This document shows positions 34,911-48,300 of a stretch of DNA of 64,000 nucleotides, in pieces. Below the pieces are notes generated by a model. That model did no database searches, was not told the origin of the DNA, and saw nothing but the letters and a program-made list of their open reading frames with translations. The position numbers and the translations under genes are program-made. The stretch covers positions 3,785,501 through 3,849,500 of the forward strand of contig JBBDHG010000127.1 in NCBI GenBank assembly GCA_037951165.1. The letters run 5' to 3'. This DNA comes from Lophius americanus (lineage: Eukaryota > Chordata > Actinopteri > Lophiiformes > Lophiidae). How positions within the stretch are numbered: position 1 is the stretch's first letter; every line of letters begins with the position of its first letter.

Positions 34911-37900
34911 TATGGTTGACTGAATTGGGCTGCCTTTCTGAGCATTGCTTAGAACTAAAGACTTATTCCCAGTTCAACCATGCAAACTAATGGTCCCCAA
35001 ACTGGGCGCCTTTAAATGTGCTTGTAAATTCTTCATGAGACCAAATATGGAATTTGCCTTTTTTGTGTAAATGCGCTGAATGGTCTAATAATAGGGATCA
35101 AACATGATTTATTCATGGTGATTAAAACCTTCGTCTGTGAAATTCTCTAATCCAATGATGGTAATCTGTAAATTTGATCTCATTAGAGATTTACAGATAA
35201 TGCAAAGTGTTAACTAGTTTTGCCATCTACTACAAAAGCTCAGCAATATTGTTTTCACAGCTATTCTGAGTTTCTTCCTTCCCTCGGCTTCTGTCCCTGT
35301 CTGACTCTGAATAATTGTGGTCTGAGCCTGTACCTTGGTGTGTTTTAAGGCTCAAGCTCGTGTTTTTTTAAAATTAATTCTTTTTTATTTGTTGGATTTT
35401 TTCCCCCCCATTATTTATTGCCATTATTTATGCATGCAGTGAGATTGTTTACATTTCACAGAAAGAGATCCTGAGCTGCTCATGTCCAAAAGGCTTTGTT
35501 AAACCTAACAACATGTGAACCCAAGCATCAGCAAAAATATGTTAAGTCTGAGAAAAAGCCACAGAGCCCAAAGAATCCCCACAAACACTCTTTACACAAC
35601 CAAGATGGGGCATACATCTTGGAGAAACATTGCTGCCATTGGAAATGAATCAGAGCAAACTCTGGAAACTGGAGTTAAGAGCAGATCCGCTCACATACCT
35701 CTGTTTTTACATCACTGGTGATCCAAATGTTGCCATAAACTTCTTTGGATTTCCCAGATGTCAAAAGGCTTTATAAAGCTGCGATACTTGTAATTCTTAA
35801 AGGCATAATGTCAGCCGGTAACATTATTCTTGTGCATTTCCACGTAATTAAAGGGAAATATATTCAGGTCCACTGTTGCTGCAGTCATGAGACTTATTTG
35901 GATTACCATAGAATAGAATTTTATGGTGGTTAAACTGTTAAATGGTCTGTATTTGAGTCAGCAAGCAGGCCTCTGCTACTGTTACGATCTCTATTCACAT
36001 GAGTCTGATTAATTAAGCTATAGGTTAAAGCCAGTGCCTTTGATCCACCCAAAATGATGAAGTGTATCCATTATTTATGTGAAGTATTCTTCCTTTGAAG
36101 GTTCAGTCTCACCTCCTATCGGAGATTTTTCTATTTCCCTCCCCCAACATGATTTTCATAAAAAAAAAGAAGATAATAGATAATCAATATTAGAGTAAAA
36201 ATCGGCATCAATGGTAATAAAGCAAGAGAAACCGAGTCGAGGTAGAGCCACAGTGTATTTCTGAGGATATGTTGTTTTAAAAATATTAAGAGGCCTTTCT
36301 GATATCTGTGACACGACTGTTGATGACTCATCTCTGGAAAATACATGACATTGTTGGGCTTTGCCTTCAAAATCTTATTTTGTATACATGTGCTTGATTG
36401 GACTTTTTCTATGATTGTCAGATTGTTTATTTTTATTTTCTTAAATGAATGGCGTGTTTAGCTTGTCCTTATTTCATGTGTAATAGTACAGGGAGTGTCA
36501 TGTCTAATAATGATTTGGTTCTGGTTCTGACAGAACCAATCAGTGTCATGTGAAGTGTAAAAACACATTTTTATTATTCTCTCCTGGATGATACTTTATC
36601 GATGTGTAATTTTTTTTGACATAGCATTTTTACTCAAGAACGAAAAACAAAAAATAAGTGGTTTGAATCTCCATTTAAAAAATATTTTCCCCTAAAGTTT
36701 GATTATAATGTAACCTGTGAACCCGCAGAGGCTTTAAAAAGCTCAAACTGGTCCGGAAATGTGAAAAAAACCAATTAGCAAAAAATAATCCGCTCCAGTG
36801 TTAATGTATGCCGCGTGTCAGAGTTAGTGACAGACTAGAAAGATAAAGGGAATGTCCACCTGTAAAATAAAACACTTGTTTTCCATTTTATATTTAACAA
36901 AATCAGTAAACCTTCCAAACAGAAATGTTAAAACTCATTTAATGAATAAATCCAATTTTGACAATAAATGCACCTTAATATTAAATTTTCAGGACAACGC
37001 CATGGATGTTTACTAAAAACTGGTACCTGCCATAAATTTATGGTTAACCCGTAGCAATTTAGTGCTATAAATGGGACGTTTTCCACTTTGATGTATGAAA
37101 AGAAATTTTGTGTTCCAACCTGGAGCTCCTAAATAACATCTTGAAGAAAATCACATCTCTTTGAAACAAATTCTACTCTGTTCAAGGAATTCATATGGTC
37201 CAAAGAAATTTTCAGAATCACATACTTAATTACAATGCATTTAGTCCATTCTAACTTGCAGTGTTTGATTTTGGTCCTGTGGTACTGGGAAAGGTTTCTG
37301 CACGTTAATCTTCCATCAGTCCAAAATTGTGAGAAAAAAAATCTCAAAGAAAATCAAGAACAGCTGCTGATGGAGAGTTTTTGACCTCAAAGGAATATTT
37401 GGGAAAATTAGATTAGCATTATTGCTTAAGAATAATAAGAGGATAAAATTATTTTTTAATGTCCTGCAAATCAATTCTCCCATTTCGGTAATTAGACTGT
37501 CTGGATTTTTTAAATATCTTAGCAATAGAATGCATAATGAAAGGTTACCTCCTTCAGCTCTAGTTCTTACAGGCGCTACAGGACTTTGTTTTTTCACCAA
37601 GTAAAATAAGCCTTATGTTGTAATACGTGTTATATAATGACAGTTATCTTTGTACTATTCAAATATAAGGAAACGGAGGAATGGTGTTTCTTACGGATGA
37701 GACTTACATTTTCACAGAGATGGTAATCTATGAAACAGAATGGGGTGTGAACCAAGACCAAAATGCTACATGAGCACAATCATATGAATTCTTAAAGTTC
37801 AGGATGGATTAAGTCTGATGTCCCCTTTATCTGTGTCTTCTTGATGCCGGTTGCATCATTTGGATATTTTGTAGCACTTAAAACTCATAATTTCTAATTA

Positions 37901-40900
37901 CAGAAAAGATCAATTAGATGGAAATGAAGGATGTTTTTTGATATTTTTTCGACAAACTATGCAATGTGGGCATGGCTTCGTGCCTCTTGGTACATTGAAT
38001 TCAGTCGTTGATCATCTAAGAAGTTTTGGTAGCTCTCGTATCCTTTACTTGCACAAGGAGAAAGGGAAAAATGGGCTTCCTATCTGTGATATGTTTCTGT
38101 CAGTGATGTTTAATCTGTGTTTCAAGTGGGATTTATGAGTCTAAACAATAATGCTTGTCATCTGTTTTTCCAAATGTCATCTTCAAATTTGTGCTCATGT
38201 GAAATTATAACATGACATACAAGACTTTGTCTTCAGTCACCTGCAAAATTGTCAGTCCAAGGGTATTAATACCCATTCCTTGTAGATTCAAATATTTGCA
38301 ATGGCTTCACGTACGACATTGTCTGCTTCTTTCAGAGGTTGTTGTCTAACTGAGTCTGTACAGTATGAATGTCTCCAGATGTCTCTTTTTTTTCTGTCTG
38401 TTTTTGAGAGTAAAACTCAAGTATGCAGTACGTTTGTAAAACGACAGTCCGATGCTGTAATTGTGAATAAAAGGTCTGTATTCTTGATCCTGTGTGGGAT
38501 TCTGAACAGATTCAACTGGACTGAAGTCTTACTTCTCCGTTATCTGTGATCTTCTTGGGTTTCTGGGAAAGTAAAAGGGTCCGATTACTCGTTACATTGG
38601 CAAACGCTATCAGATTATGTTCAATAATGAATTAGATTAGATGAGTGAAACTTCCCCTGGAATGAAATCGGAATCTTTCAAAGCACATTAATCGACGGAA
38701 AGAGTGACTAAGAATGATGTGAGGCAGGCAGCATGTTGCAACATTAGGTAATGAAAAATGATTATTTTAACAAAAATAAGCAAAAAAAAGCTTTATATAA
38801 AGAAAATAAATCTTAGTTTGAAAGTAGCCTAGCTTAGCATTAAGAGTGGAAAACCTCACCCGGCTAGGTAACAGTATCCAACCATAACCACCTAAACTTA
38901 ATTCAGTTTCATTTAATCATTTGGATCATCTCTGCACAAACAGAATGTTGTGTTTAGATGTATAAACCTCACGAAAAGGAAGATCAAGTTAACTATTTCA
39001 AGTATACTTAAATAAAGTTTAAGCATGATTCACAAGTACACTTTATGTGGTAAGTATACTAATATTAATGAACTAACAGTATACGTTCAAGTATTTTAAT
39101 ATAATATTTACTTGAAATTATATATTGTACAATATGAGTAATAATCTTCAGCACACTGCTAGAATGTAAAAAGTGAACAGTTGGTTGAACTCAAAATGAC
39201 TTTATTACTCTCTGTTAAATCAAGCACTATCAAATTAATAAGTTTAATTAAAAAAACACTTTTAAAAAAGAAAAATATTTAGCTTACAAGATGAAGTCAT
39301 TTTCTTTCAGTCATCAACAATTTTCTTTTTACGGTGCACGATTAACCACGAATTAATAAAAAGAGTCAAATATTAACGAATAAAGTAAAACAGGATATAT
39401 ACCAGATTGATCTTTAGCGGATTCATGGCATGTTTTAAATAAATTGGCCCAATGGTTTAGAAATCATGGCCTGACAATTTTGGATATAAAGGTCCCCCCT
39501 AGTGTTAGAAATATATAACCGAACTTTCCCCAAATCACTCCAGTTCTTCCTCGCACCAACTTGTTGGGGATATTATGAGGCTGCAGTGTGGGAGAGTGAA
39601 GCTAAATAACACTTCAAGCTGAGCATGATTAAGTGTAATAAATGCAACCCTGGTTTTTGTGTTCACACAGTGGCATTGAGCCCAGAGATGACACAGTTCA
39701 TAAGAACGGCAAATCCTGCTGCGTTCAGGATACTGGGAGTCCTGCTATTTATACGGTTCAGCATTTGGGTCAAGAAAACATTCCTCTGATGATCTCTGGA
39801 GAAAAGTCTGCAAACCACTGATGGACACAGACACATGAAAGAGTGCAGAGAGAGATGTTTCAAATTTTTGATTTGGGACCACAAACCAGAGAAAACAGGA
39901 ACAGCCTGTTTTCTCAGAAGCGTGCATATGTCTCCAATACGTTTTAGCTGTACACTCAATGAAAATAAGGCATTTCCCCCAAGACAAAGAAAGAGAGGGG
40001 GAGCTGGGCAGGCAGAAAGAAAGTTCATGGAAATGTAGGTCACTCACTCAGAAACTTAAAAACAGATTGTTACTAGCATATATATGTCTAGGGCTAGAGG
40101 AAACAATACATGATCGTAATGTTAAAGTAAAAGCGCTGTTGTTTGGAGTACCCAATTGTTTTAACACAAAAAATGGCAAAATGGAAGCATAAAATAAAGG
40201 AGAGGATTGTTTGGTAATGCCAAGCCATTAAAAATCTAACAATCAACACGAACCTGCTAAATAAACCCCACTGCCTTTCTACAACCGAAACAAATAGAAA
40301 AAAAACCCATAAATGGACATCTATTCCTTATTAAAACAAATCATGTACAGTCCAGCAGCCAGCCGATAAACTACTGAAAACTACAGAACGATTAATCAGT
40401 GAATACTGACCCTCAAAATGGTTCTTGTGCCTCAGATACAAAAAGGCCCCTGAATAACTTCACACTGTGCTTTAATAATACTTCTTTGAGAAAAAGATAT
40501 TGAGGGCAGATGTAATGATATAAAGACAAGTGTCTCCATGTCGTCCCGGCTCACTCTCTTTATTTACTGTGAATAATAAGTCTGGTTCACTGCAAACACA
40601 TCAAAATATCTACTTGGTGTTTGTGGAAATGACTGCTAACCCTGGATGAAGGTCATGTAAGGGTGCTGCTCAGTCTTCATACAGTCACATGTCATTGAAT
40701 AACCCTTCAATCACAAGCCAGTAAAGAGTTTCACTTTTAGCTTTAATATGATGAGCTTCATCTGCTGAACCCAAAGCAAAAGTCTCAGCTACTCAGTGCC
40801 TGTAAGCATTAGTTCTTAAACTTTTTTCACTAACATATCCCCTTTCAACCAAATACGCCCCCTATCACTGCCCCACTGGGCAAACTGAGCATTTAATCAC

Positions 40901-42994
40901 TGAATCCCAAGTCTGGAAGAATCATGGTAGGATGAGGAAGATGAGGAGGATGAGGAGGATGAGGCATGCATCGTTTGTCTGCAGCAGCGCAGCTCCAGTT
41001 GTCTGCCTGAACCGGCCCGTGTGGCTTTGCCCCATTCACGCAAACTGGTTCCACAAAACTAGGTTGAATAAAATTAGAAAATAAACTATGTCTATGTTCT
41101 CATCCCCGAAAGCAAGTTTATATCGCCTATAACTCGCCAATCCCCTGACTTGTACACGCAATCCCCCTCATTCAGCTCTTCAAATTAAATGTGAAGCTAT
41201 GTCCACAAAAAACCAACGTGATTCTCATAAATAAAGTTTCTCCTAGTGAATAGAATATGAACATCTGTAGTAAAAAACTGAGTTGATTAGTATGCCACTG
41301 TTAGGGAAATGAAAGTTTTAACCTTTGCCTCAATTGTTTCTGATGTCTCTCCTCATGTTATGTTTGGCGAATAATGGACGCGGTGTTCTGTCTGAAGGAC
41401 AAGATAGCTTGACCTGGTAGATTAACCCCGACATTGTAAAGATGTAACGGTCCTGCTGGATCTCAGTGGCAAGATTCTGGGATGGGACTCACACCCGAGT
41501 GTTCCGGGATCTTCTCTGTTATAACAGATCCGTCTGTAATAAACAACTGTAAATTAAAACAACTCAGAATAGGAATTAACTCTAAGTAATTCATTCAGTT
41601 TCCTCAAATGATCAGAACAAAAGATTTTATCTTCATCAGTCATGTAATGAAAACAACAGCCATGTCTGATTTTTAAGAGTGTATTTGTTGGCTACTCTTT
41701 AATAGACGTCACTCTTTGCCGAGAGGTGAAATATAGAAGTCTGCTACAAATACCAGCACACGTAACATTGTTTTGAGGACAACTTCTGAAAGCTCTTTTT
41801 CTCTATTTATTAATTTATTTGAACTTAAGGTACATTTTTTTAAGAGCAGGACTATTAGGCTTCTACTATGCTGAGCCTATCAGATCACAGCGCTGTAAGG
41901 TTACTTACATAACTCGACCTCTTCTCTTTGATTCCTGCCAAGTTGTTCGGTTATATAAACTGTAAATGAGAAGGTCAACAGCCAGCAGCTATTGCTATGG
42001 ATACTTGGCATAGACACATAAAACACACATTGTACATCTTGGCCGGTAAACTTTAGAGCCGCCTGTGTGACTGTGCACTGTTGGAAGTAGGTCGGCTACA
42101 GCATTACCTAACCCAACCAGAAAAAAACACATCTGGGTACTTTAGGCAGCCGCTTCACTGGTTACAGCTTCCAGTACGAGCACGAACGTACATAAACTAT
42201 AAATCCTACGCATGTGACCCTTTAGTCTCGCTGTATAAACACTGATGCACTTAAGATCACTCACATGTGTCTCAGTTTCTGGCTGAACATGAGGAAGTCA
42301 TATACATTCATCAACATCTTCATTTGTTGGTACAAAAGTTTTTTAGGAGGTCAGCATCTAAATGCTGAATGCTGATAGAATTACTATTAAATACATTGTA
42401 AAAATCAATCCCCCAATTTCATGTTTATTGGCAAAATATACTGTTCTATGATCAAATCAAACAGGAACAGTTTAAATAGCTCAATGCCACAGACTCTTCT
42501 TTTTTGGTCCACATTCAAATTCAGATTTTACCGTCTCCTGCAGTGTCAGAACTATTCAACCTTCTGAACAGAAATCCTTTAGAGAGAACAAATTTACAAA
42601 TCAGATGTTTGTCAGACGTGTCAACATTCTCCCTTTACTTACTTTGGCGGAGGGGTCCAAAGTTTTTTTTCTGGTAAATTGACATAAGTGCTCCACACAA
42701 AGATGCACACCACTGCTGACCTAAAAGCACAAAGAGACTCCAGTATGCTGGAAACCCTCTTGATGAGCCGCAGAAGTTTCATGGAGCAATGACAACTAGA
42801 ACTTTTTGGGCCTCTGCGTCAGCGGTGTGGCTGGAGGAGGAAGACTGAGGCATATGCTGAAAAGAGCAGACTACCTACAGCGATGCTCTTGGGCTGCCCT
42901 CCTTCCTCAGACATTAGGAACCTGCAGTACATGAAGGGTAGGATGGATTCCATTAAGCACTAGGTAATCCAGGAAGAAAATGTCTTGCAAACCA
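34911..42994. other. convergent intergenic region between lonrf3 and the CRACD-family gene
   Basis: About 8 kb of AT-rich DNA with no exon I can assign. Two local features stand out: an exon-like block at 39663-40047 open on both strands, and a dispersed repeat copy at 41100-41290. The stretch 42790-42960 (ctctgcgtcagcggtgtggc...) looks transposon-derived, but I cannot name the family. Some of the right side may be 3' UTR of the minus-strand gene. Confidence 0.45.
41100..41290 (+). repeat. dispersed repeat of unknown class, copy 1
   Basis: Shares the ordered blocks ccccgaaa, aatcccctgacttgtacacg, caatccccct, aaatgtgaagctatgtccac and tctcctagtgaatagaatat with 58900-59080 and, partly, 59110-59215 and 63940-64000. 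All copies are in the same orientation. No coding frame or terminal repeat is evident. Confidence 0.6.
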
Positions 42995-42998
42995 CGAG

Positions 42999-43490
42999 GA
43001 AGCTTCTCGTAATTATGAGAGAAGGTGTCTGAAATTGTTTTCAGACACCTTCTCCTTCGTCCAGTGAAGCTTGGGTTTCACTGGACATTTCAAAAAGGAC
43101 AAACATCCCTAGCATAGCTTCAGTGGCATTATGTGCCAAAGAGTAAGGGGCCAAGGATGGTGCCCTTGGGGACACCACAGTTCAATGGGGCCACCGCGGA
43201 GGAGGCATCAACCGTGAGTATTGAGAAAGACCTATTCGATAAGTAGGATTTTTTCTTTTGCCTATTGAAGCATGTGAGGACTTACTAATTTACAACATTC
43301 TGTAGGACTTACATAATTTTGTAACTTACATACAACAACAAAAAATTCTAATGAGGGTCAAATAGTTTCCCAAAAATACTCTTTCTTAAAAGGTTGAGCT
43401 ATTACGGAAGAGCACTGCAGTCACCAAATAAAAACAATTTCAGACACCTTCTCGAGAAAAAGATCTCGTAATTACGAGAAAAGGAGAATA
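42999..43490. mobile_element. palindrome-rich, TIR-flanked element of unknown class
   Basis: The left end (gaagcttctcgtaattatga...gagaaggtgtctgaaa, 42999-43034) is the diverged inverse of the right end (tttcagacaccttctcgaga...ctcgtaattacgag, 43439-43482), consistent with terminal inverted repeats around about 400 bases. Next to the left end are two further perfect hairpins (43019-43054, 16-base arms with 4-base loop; 43059-43086, 10-base arms). A reverse-transcriptase scrap is found inside. Confidence 0.55.
43145..43190 (-). mobile_element. scrap of LINE reverse-transcriptase motif
   Basis: Minus strand reads LNCGVPKGTILGPL, i.e. the conserved G-V-P-x-G-S-x-L-G-P-L box. Only about 45 bases remain, nested in the palindromic element at 42999-43490. 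Confidence 0.5.
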
Positions 43491-44855
43491 TGGTGGTTTT
43501 TTTTACACATGCCTTGTAATGTTTGTCATGCATCTGTAACTGTATCTGTCCTTTCATCCGGCTGTATGACACAGTCGTGTCTGGCCACGTTATCTTTCAG
43601 TAGTGTTTGCACTGTGCGCGAACTTGCTCCACTTATTATGTTGGGAAAACCGCGTTCTGCAGCTTGTTTACTATAAACTTAAACAGGATGAGCATTACGA
43701 TGCAAACAAATTGTTTCTAACACAAAAAAGGCAAAATGAAAGCTGGAAAAATATTATTTCACATTAAAAATGAAGATATATTCTCGACAGTGTGACGTTA
43801 AATTTCATAGAAACAATGATTTAAAGGACAGCTGCTTTAGCTTATTAATGAAGAAATAAAAATGTTTTAATATTGATCCATTCAGTAGCAAGGGATGTTT
43901 GCATGATTATTTGAATGATTAACGGTTTCAAACAGTCAGACTTAAATTGACTACAGTAATAACTTGATAATAAGTATATACAGTATAGTAAGTAAAACAT
44001 TAATGTCAGATCTTTGGTCCTTCCTTGTGGGGTGTGAAATTAAAGTCAAGATTTTTATATCCTTATCAAGTAGATAAGCACTATTTGTAAAAAACAAAGC
44101 CAATTCTTGCATGCTGATATTTTTTTATTCCATTTGTGAGGCAGAACCTACTTGGTTCACTCTGATGAGGTAAAACCTTGAGGAGAAATTCCAACCAAAT
44201 AAAGGTCGGCAATGAAGCAGCAATAACTACAATTGTGATTAAATGTGCAACAAGAATAGTTAAGACAATATAGACAAATAAAAATGAAGCAAAACTGATT
44301 TAATTTGGTCTTTACTGCACATTTTATGTACACGACATTCTCAAAAGGCAATATATATAAAAAAAATAATATATGAAACATAATAGTTACTGTGAGATAA
44401 ATTTAATTGATGTCAAAGATAATTTCTGCCATGAAGCGTGTTTTTCTTTATCGACGCTTTGCACCCTGCAGCCCCTGGGCTTATAAGTGAGGCTGTTTCA
44501 ATAAAATTGGAAAATGATACACAACCTGCAGAAAAGCTGAGAACATAATGATGCACTGGTGAGGATTAAAAACATGATGGGTTGACAGCTTTTTCATTGT
44601 TTCCTGAATTTTTGGAAACAATATAATACTGTTAGATACTGGTGGAGTCATATAGAGAAAATTAAAACATAATTTACAGTGGCATTATGGGACATGTTGG
44701 ATACACTCAGAATTCGACAACACAAGAAGTAATATTATTTGAATTGTTAAAGAATTATGTTTGACTTAAGGTCTCATGGACACACAACAGTATGAGGAAC
44801 CATTGATCAGCAACATTTTACCTTGTGCTGCAATTAGGCCTACCAGAAACAAACG

Positions 44856-44886
<31 letters not shown>

Positions 44887-45372
44887 ACGCACACACACAC
44901 GCACACAGAATTACATATTTACCTTGTTACATGTTATAGAGTTTCTTTGAATAAAGCATCTTCAAAAAAATATCTTCCCCTCCCTGAAAGGTGGTAACAT
45001 CTGAGTTTCATTGGATAAAAAAATGAAAGAAAAATTTCTAGTGCTGTCTTAATCAGACACCTTAAAAAATACCTTTGAAAAAAATTGTTGAACCACTTTA
45101 AGATGTGAAAACGCTCCAAACCCGTCGTTTAGAAAAATATCAATGTAAAACACGAGTATAGCAGGAAGAGTTAAATTGAGCCCACCCTCAGCTCTGATTG
45201 GAGGGTTTGTACCAATCTGAAGGCTTGAGTCAGGATAGAAAACAGGAAGTAAGAAAATCACCAAACATCAAGTGTGCAAATGCATTCTTGTCCATCCAGA
45301 CTCTCAGCCCACTTAAATCCTATTTCAGTCACTTTGGGCCCGTGTATTCAACCTCGCTGATAAATATGGCCA
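43491..45372. other. 3' flank or 3' UTR of the CRACD-family gene
   Basis: AT-rich, no coding resemblance, interrupted by a (CA)n microsatellite at 44851-44907. Several TTTATT hexamers (minus-strand AATAAA) occur; none can be singled out as the poly(A) signal. Confidence 0.35.
44851..44907. repeat. (CA)n microsatellite
   Basis: A run of about 28 ca units with scattered g interruptions (cacacacacacacgcacacg). Confidence 0.95.
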
Positions 45373-48300
45373 TCACTGAACAATCTGGGGCATCTCGCTC
45401 CAGGCTTTGGCCTTCTTTTTGGCCAACGCCATCCAGGGTGGTTCATCTTGGGCCAAGGCTTGGGGAGACTGGCCTCGCTGGGAGGATGGGGTCTGACTGG
45501 AAACCCCCGGAGCTCTTGTGCTAGTCTTTTCCAGGGTGGTTCTCGATGAAATAGGAGCAGGAGAGGAGGTAGCTGTTGTGCTCTGGGGCTCGGGGGTCAT
45601 GGGTGAAGTTGAACATTTAGAGAGAGATGGTGGGCTTGTGCAAGGGGGAGATTTTTGGGCAAGAAGGACAGGGGTAGGGGGCGACAGGCACCTTTGAGGT
45701 GGGTTTGTTTGGAGTGGGTGTTTGGAGGTGGCAGGGGGAACCTGGGGTTTTGGAGCGACAGTGCTGGGCACCACTTGGGATTTAGGAAGCTGAGATGGTG
45801 CAGTAGCAGGAGAAGAGAGAGATCTCCTGGTCTCCTTTTCCACAGAAAAGCCAGCCTGCGGTGGCTTACTGATCCCCAATAGACTCCCTGGAAGAAGAAA
45901 AAACAAACATAAACACCTGATAATACTAGAGAAGCAACTTCTGAAAGAAATGCGTGCATTTGTTGCAGGTTTTTGTACGGCTTTGTAATCCTATGAAAAC
46001 ACAATGGCTTTAACATAAATAAAGTGCGGGTGACATTGTGTTTTAAAACATGCCACTTAACATTAATGCAACATTTAATGCATTATGTTATATAACTAAA
46101 TTGTAGAGTGTAACAGTAATGACTTATGGAACGGAACTGGCCCTTTTGGACTTTCATGCATTATAATACTCAGAATGATTAATTGCAGTGAAACTGCGCA
46201 TGTATCGTCATGAGTCAAAATGACGTTAGTCAGTCTGCAATGATGAACATTTTAAACTACCAGTGGATTCTTCCTTGATACAACAACTGGGATATAAATG
46301 CAATGGCGGCTGACACATGAAACCAATTCAAGGTCCTCTGGGAAAGTATGAACGTTTAAATGTGAGTCAGCTGCAGTAGCAGAAAATGTCCAAACGAGGG
46401 TAGCATTGAATTTGTCAGAATCTTCATTTTCAACAAGTTGAGGTGCAGAACAAATGATTAAGTGGTATTTTCTAGCAGGCAATATATCCTTAACATCCAA
46501 TTCAAATAGAATTAAACCAAATAAAACTTCTTGAATCAGCTGTCATGCACTGGATTCTTTTTTTTTTGGTAAATTCACAGCAGGGAAATTACTCTCACTC
46601 TTTGAAATAAGCATGAAATTCTCAGGATCAGGTATTTCAATGAAGAAAAACTGATTAACAAATTAACAAATACACATCAATCAAATGTGTATTTGTTAAT
46701 TGATGTGTATTTGTCATCAATTAACAAATACATTGGTTGTTGTGTGTAGGAAGTTTAGTGAGAAAAGAAAATTAAACAGACAAATGAACAGAACAGAGCC
46801 CATTCTGTGTGCGTGTGTGCGCGTGCATGTGTGTGTGTGTGTGTGTGTGTGTTTGTTTGGGTATTTTCTGACCTTTGCCAGTGGACTCACCTGTTTTGAT
46901 ACTGGGCTCTCTGCTTACAGCTGAGCCGACATAAGTGGGCAAAGAACTCTTCCTCTCTTGTTCCTCCTGACGACAGACAGTAGCACAGTCAGTCATACAG
47001 ATCAATCAATGATTCCTCAAGAAATGCTTTAACCATAACATATTCAGGATATAACATTTACATGTTATATCCAAGTAATCAAAACAACAGGGCATTTTCA
47101 GGTATGTTAGTCTTCATATACCTGAAATGTTTTCATAGTTTTGAGCGTATTGATAATTATAATTGAAAAATGTAAGACTTTCTTTTTCATTGATTGTTCT
47201 TTTGCCTGATATTATGTCAGTAATTGTTACCCACAGATAGTGTCCTTGACATTGAAGATATAGTTAACTCAAAAATGATAATTCAGTCATTATCTACTAA
47301 CTTCCTCTAAAAGACTGATACACTGATAATAAAGAGTATACATTATTGTATTTATTCATTAACCCCACAGGGAAAGCCCCCCGAAGTGTTCCAGTCCACA
47401 AACATGTAAACATACAGAATTCTATGATGCGCCTGAAATTTGACTAAATTTCATTGAAAAACGTTGAAAACTTTGAATTTCTCCCCTCAAACAAAAACGT
47501 AGGTCCCGATACAATTAAACAGTGATAAAATGATCGTGCCACTCAGATGATTTGCCGTATGTGAGCAAACAACCAGACGGGAAAACAAACACACATAGAT
47601 CACCTTATTGACGGGGACCTCCTCCAGCGAGTTTTCTTTATAGATCTTCTGCTTCTGTTTGGCCACAGAGATCCAGCTGGGAGAATCAGATCGACCAGAA
47701 ACACCACTGGCTGCAGCAGCCTCTGAATCAATAACACAGCAGACACACAGTCACACCGGTGATCAGTTCCATTATTCCATTTATTTTCAGTAAGTCTGTA
47801 GTAGTTTTGAATCAGAATCAGATCGCTGTGTGTTTATGTGTTTATCTTGACCTGACATACGCTTGGTTCTTCCTGAAGCTTCTCCATAAAGCGTCTCTGG
47901 TTTCTTCGGGAGGACGGGTTTGTTGCTGGAAGGCGGATTTACGAAGGGGCTCCCACTAATTGGCTGTGGTGAGTCCGTTTTACTGCTGGTTGGATGAACT
48001 TGTGGCTTAGAAGGAGGCTGAGTAATATAAATTCCGATAATAAGTACACAGAACCAATGCAAAAATTACCCTAAACCAACACTCAATATGAATATTATAT
48101 TATTATCGACGTGCTCTTATGTTTTTAGTCCACTCTGTCATAGTCCACTCACAACTCTGTTCAAGCTCAGACATTTAACAGGGGTATAGAAAGAAAAAGA
48201 GGATTCCTGCTCCTCATCATCATCAACACAATGCTGAGTCAAGGAGCTGTTTGAACTAGCCAGTTATATTCAAGAGTATCTGAGCCCCATCAATTACAAA

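Noticed and set aside
39745..40047. Minus-strand 100-126-codon frames as a secreted or cysteine-rich protein
   Set aside because: No start context, splice signals or family resemblance; kept only as an exon-like curiosity.
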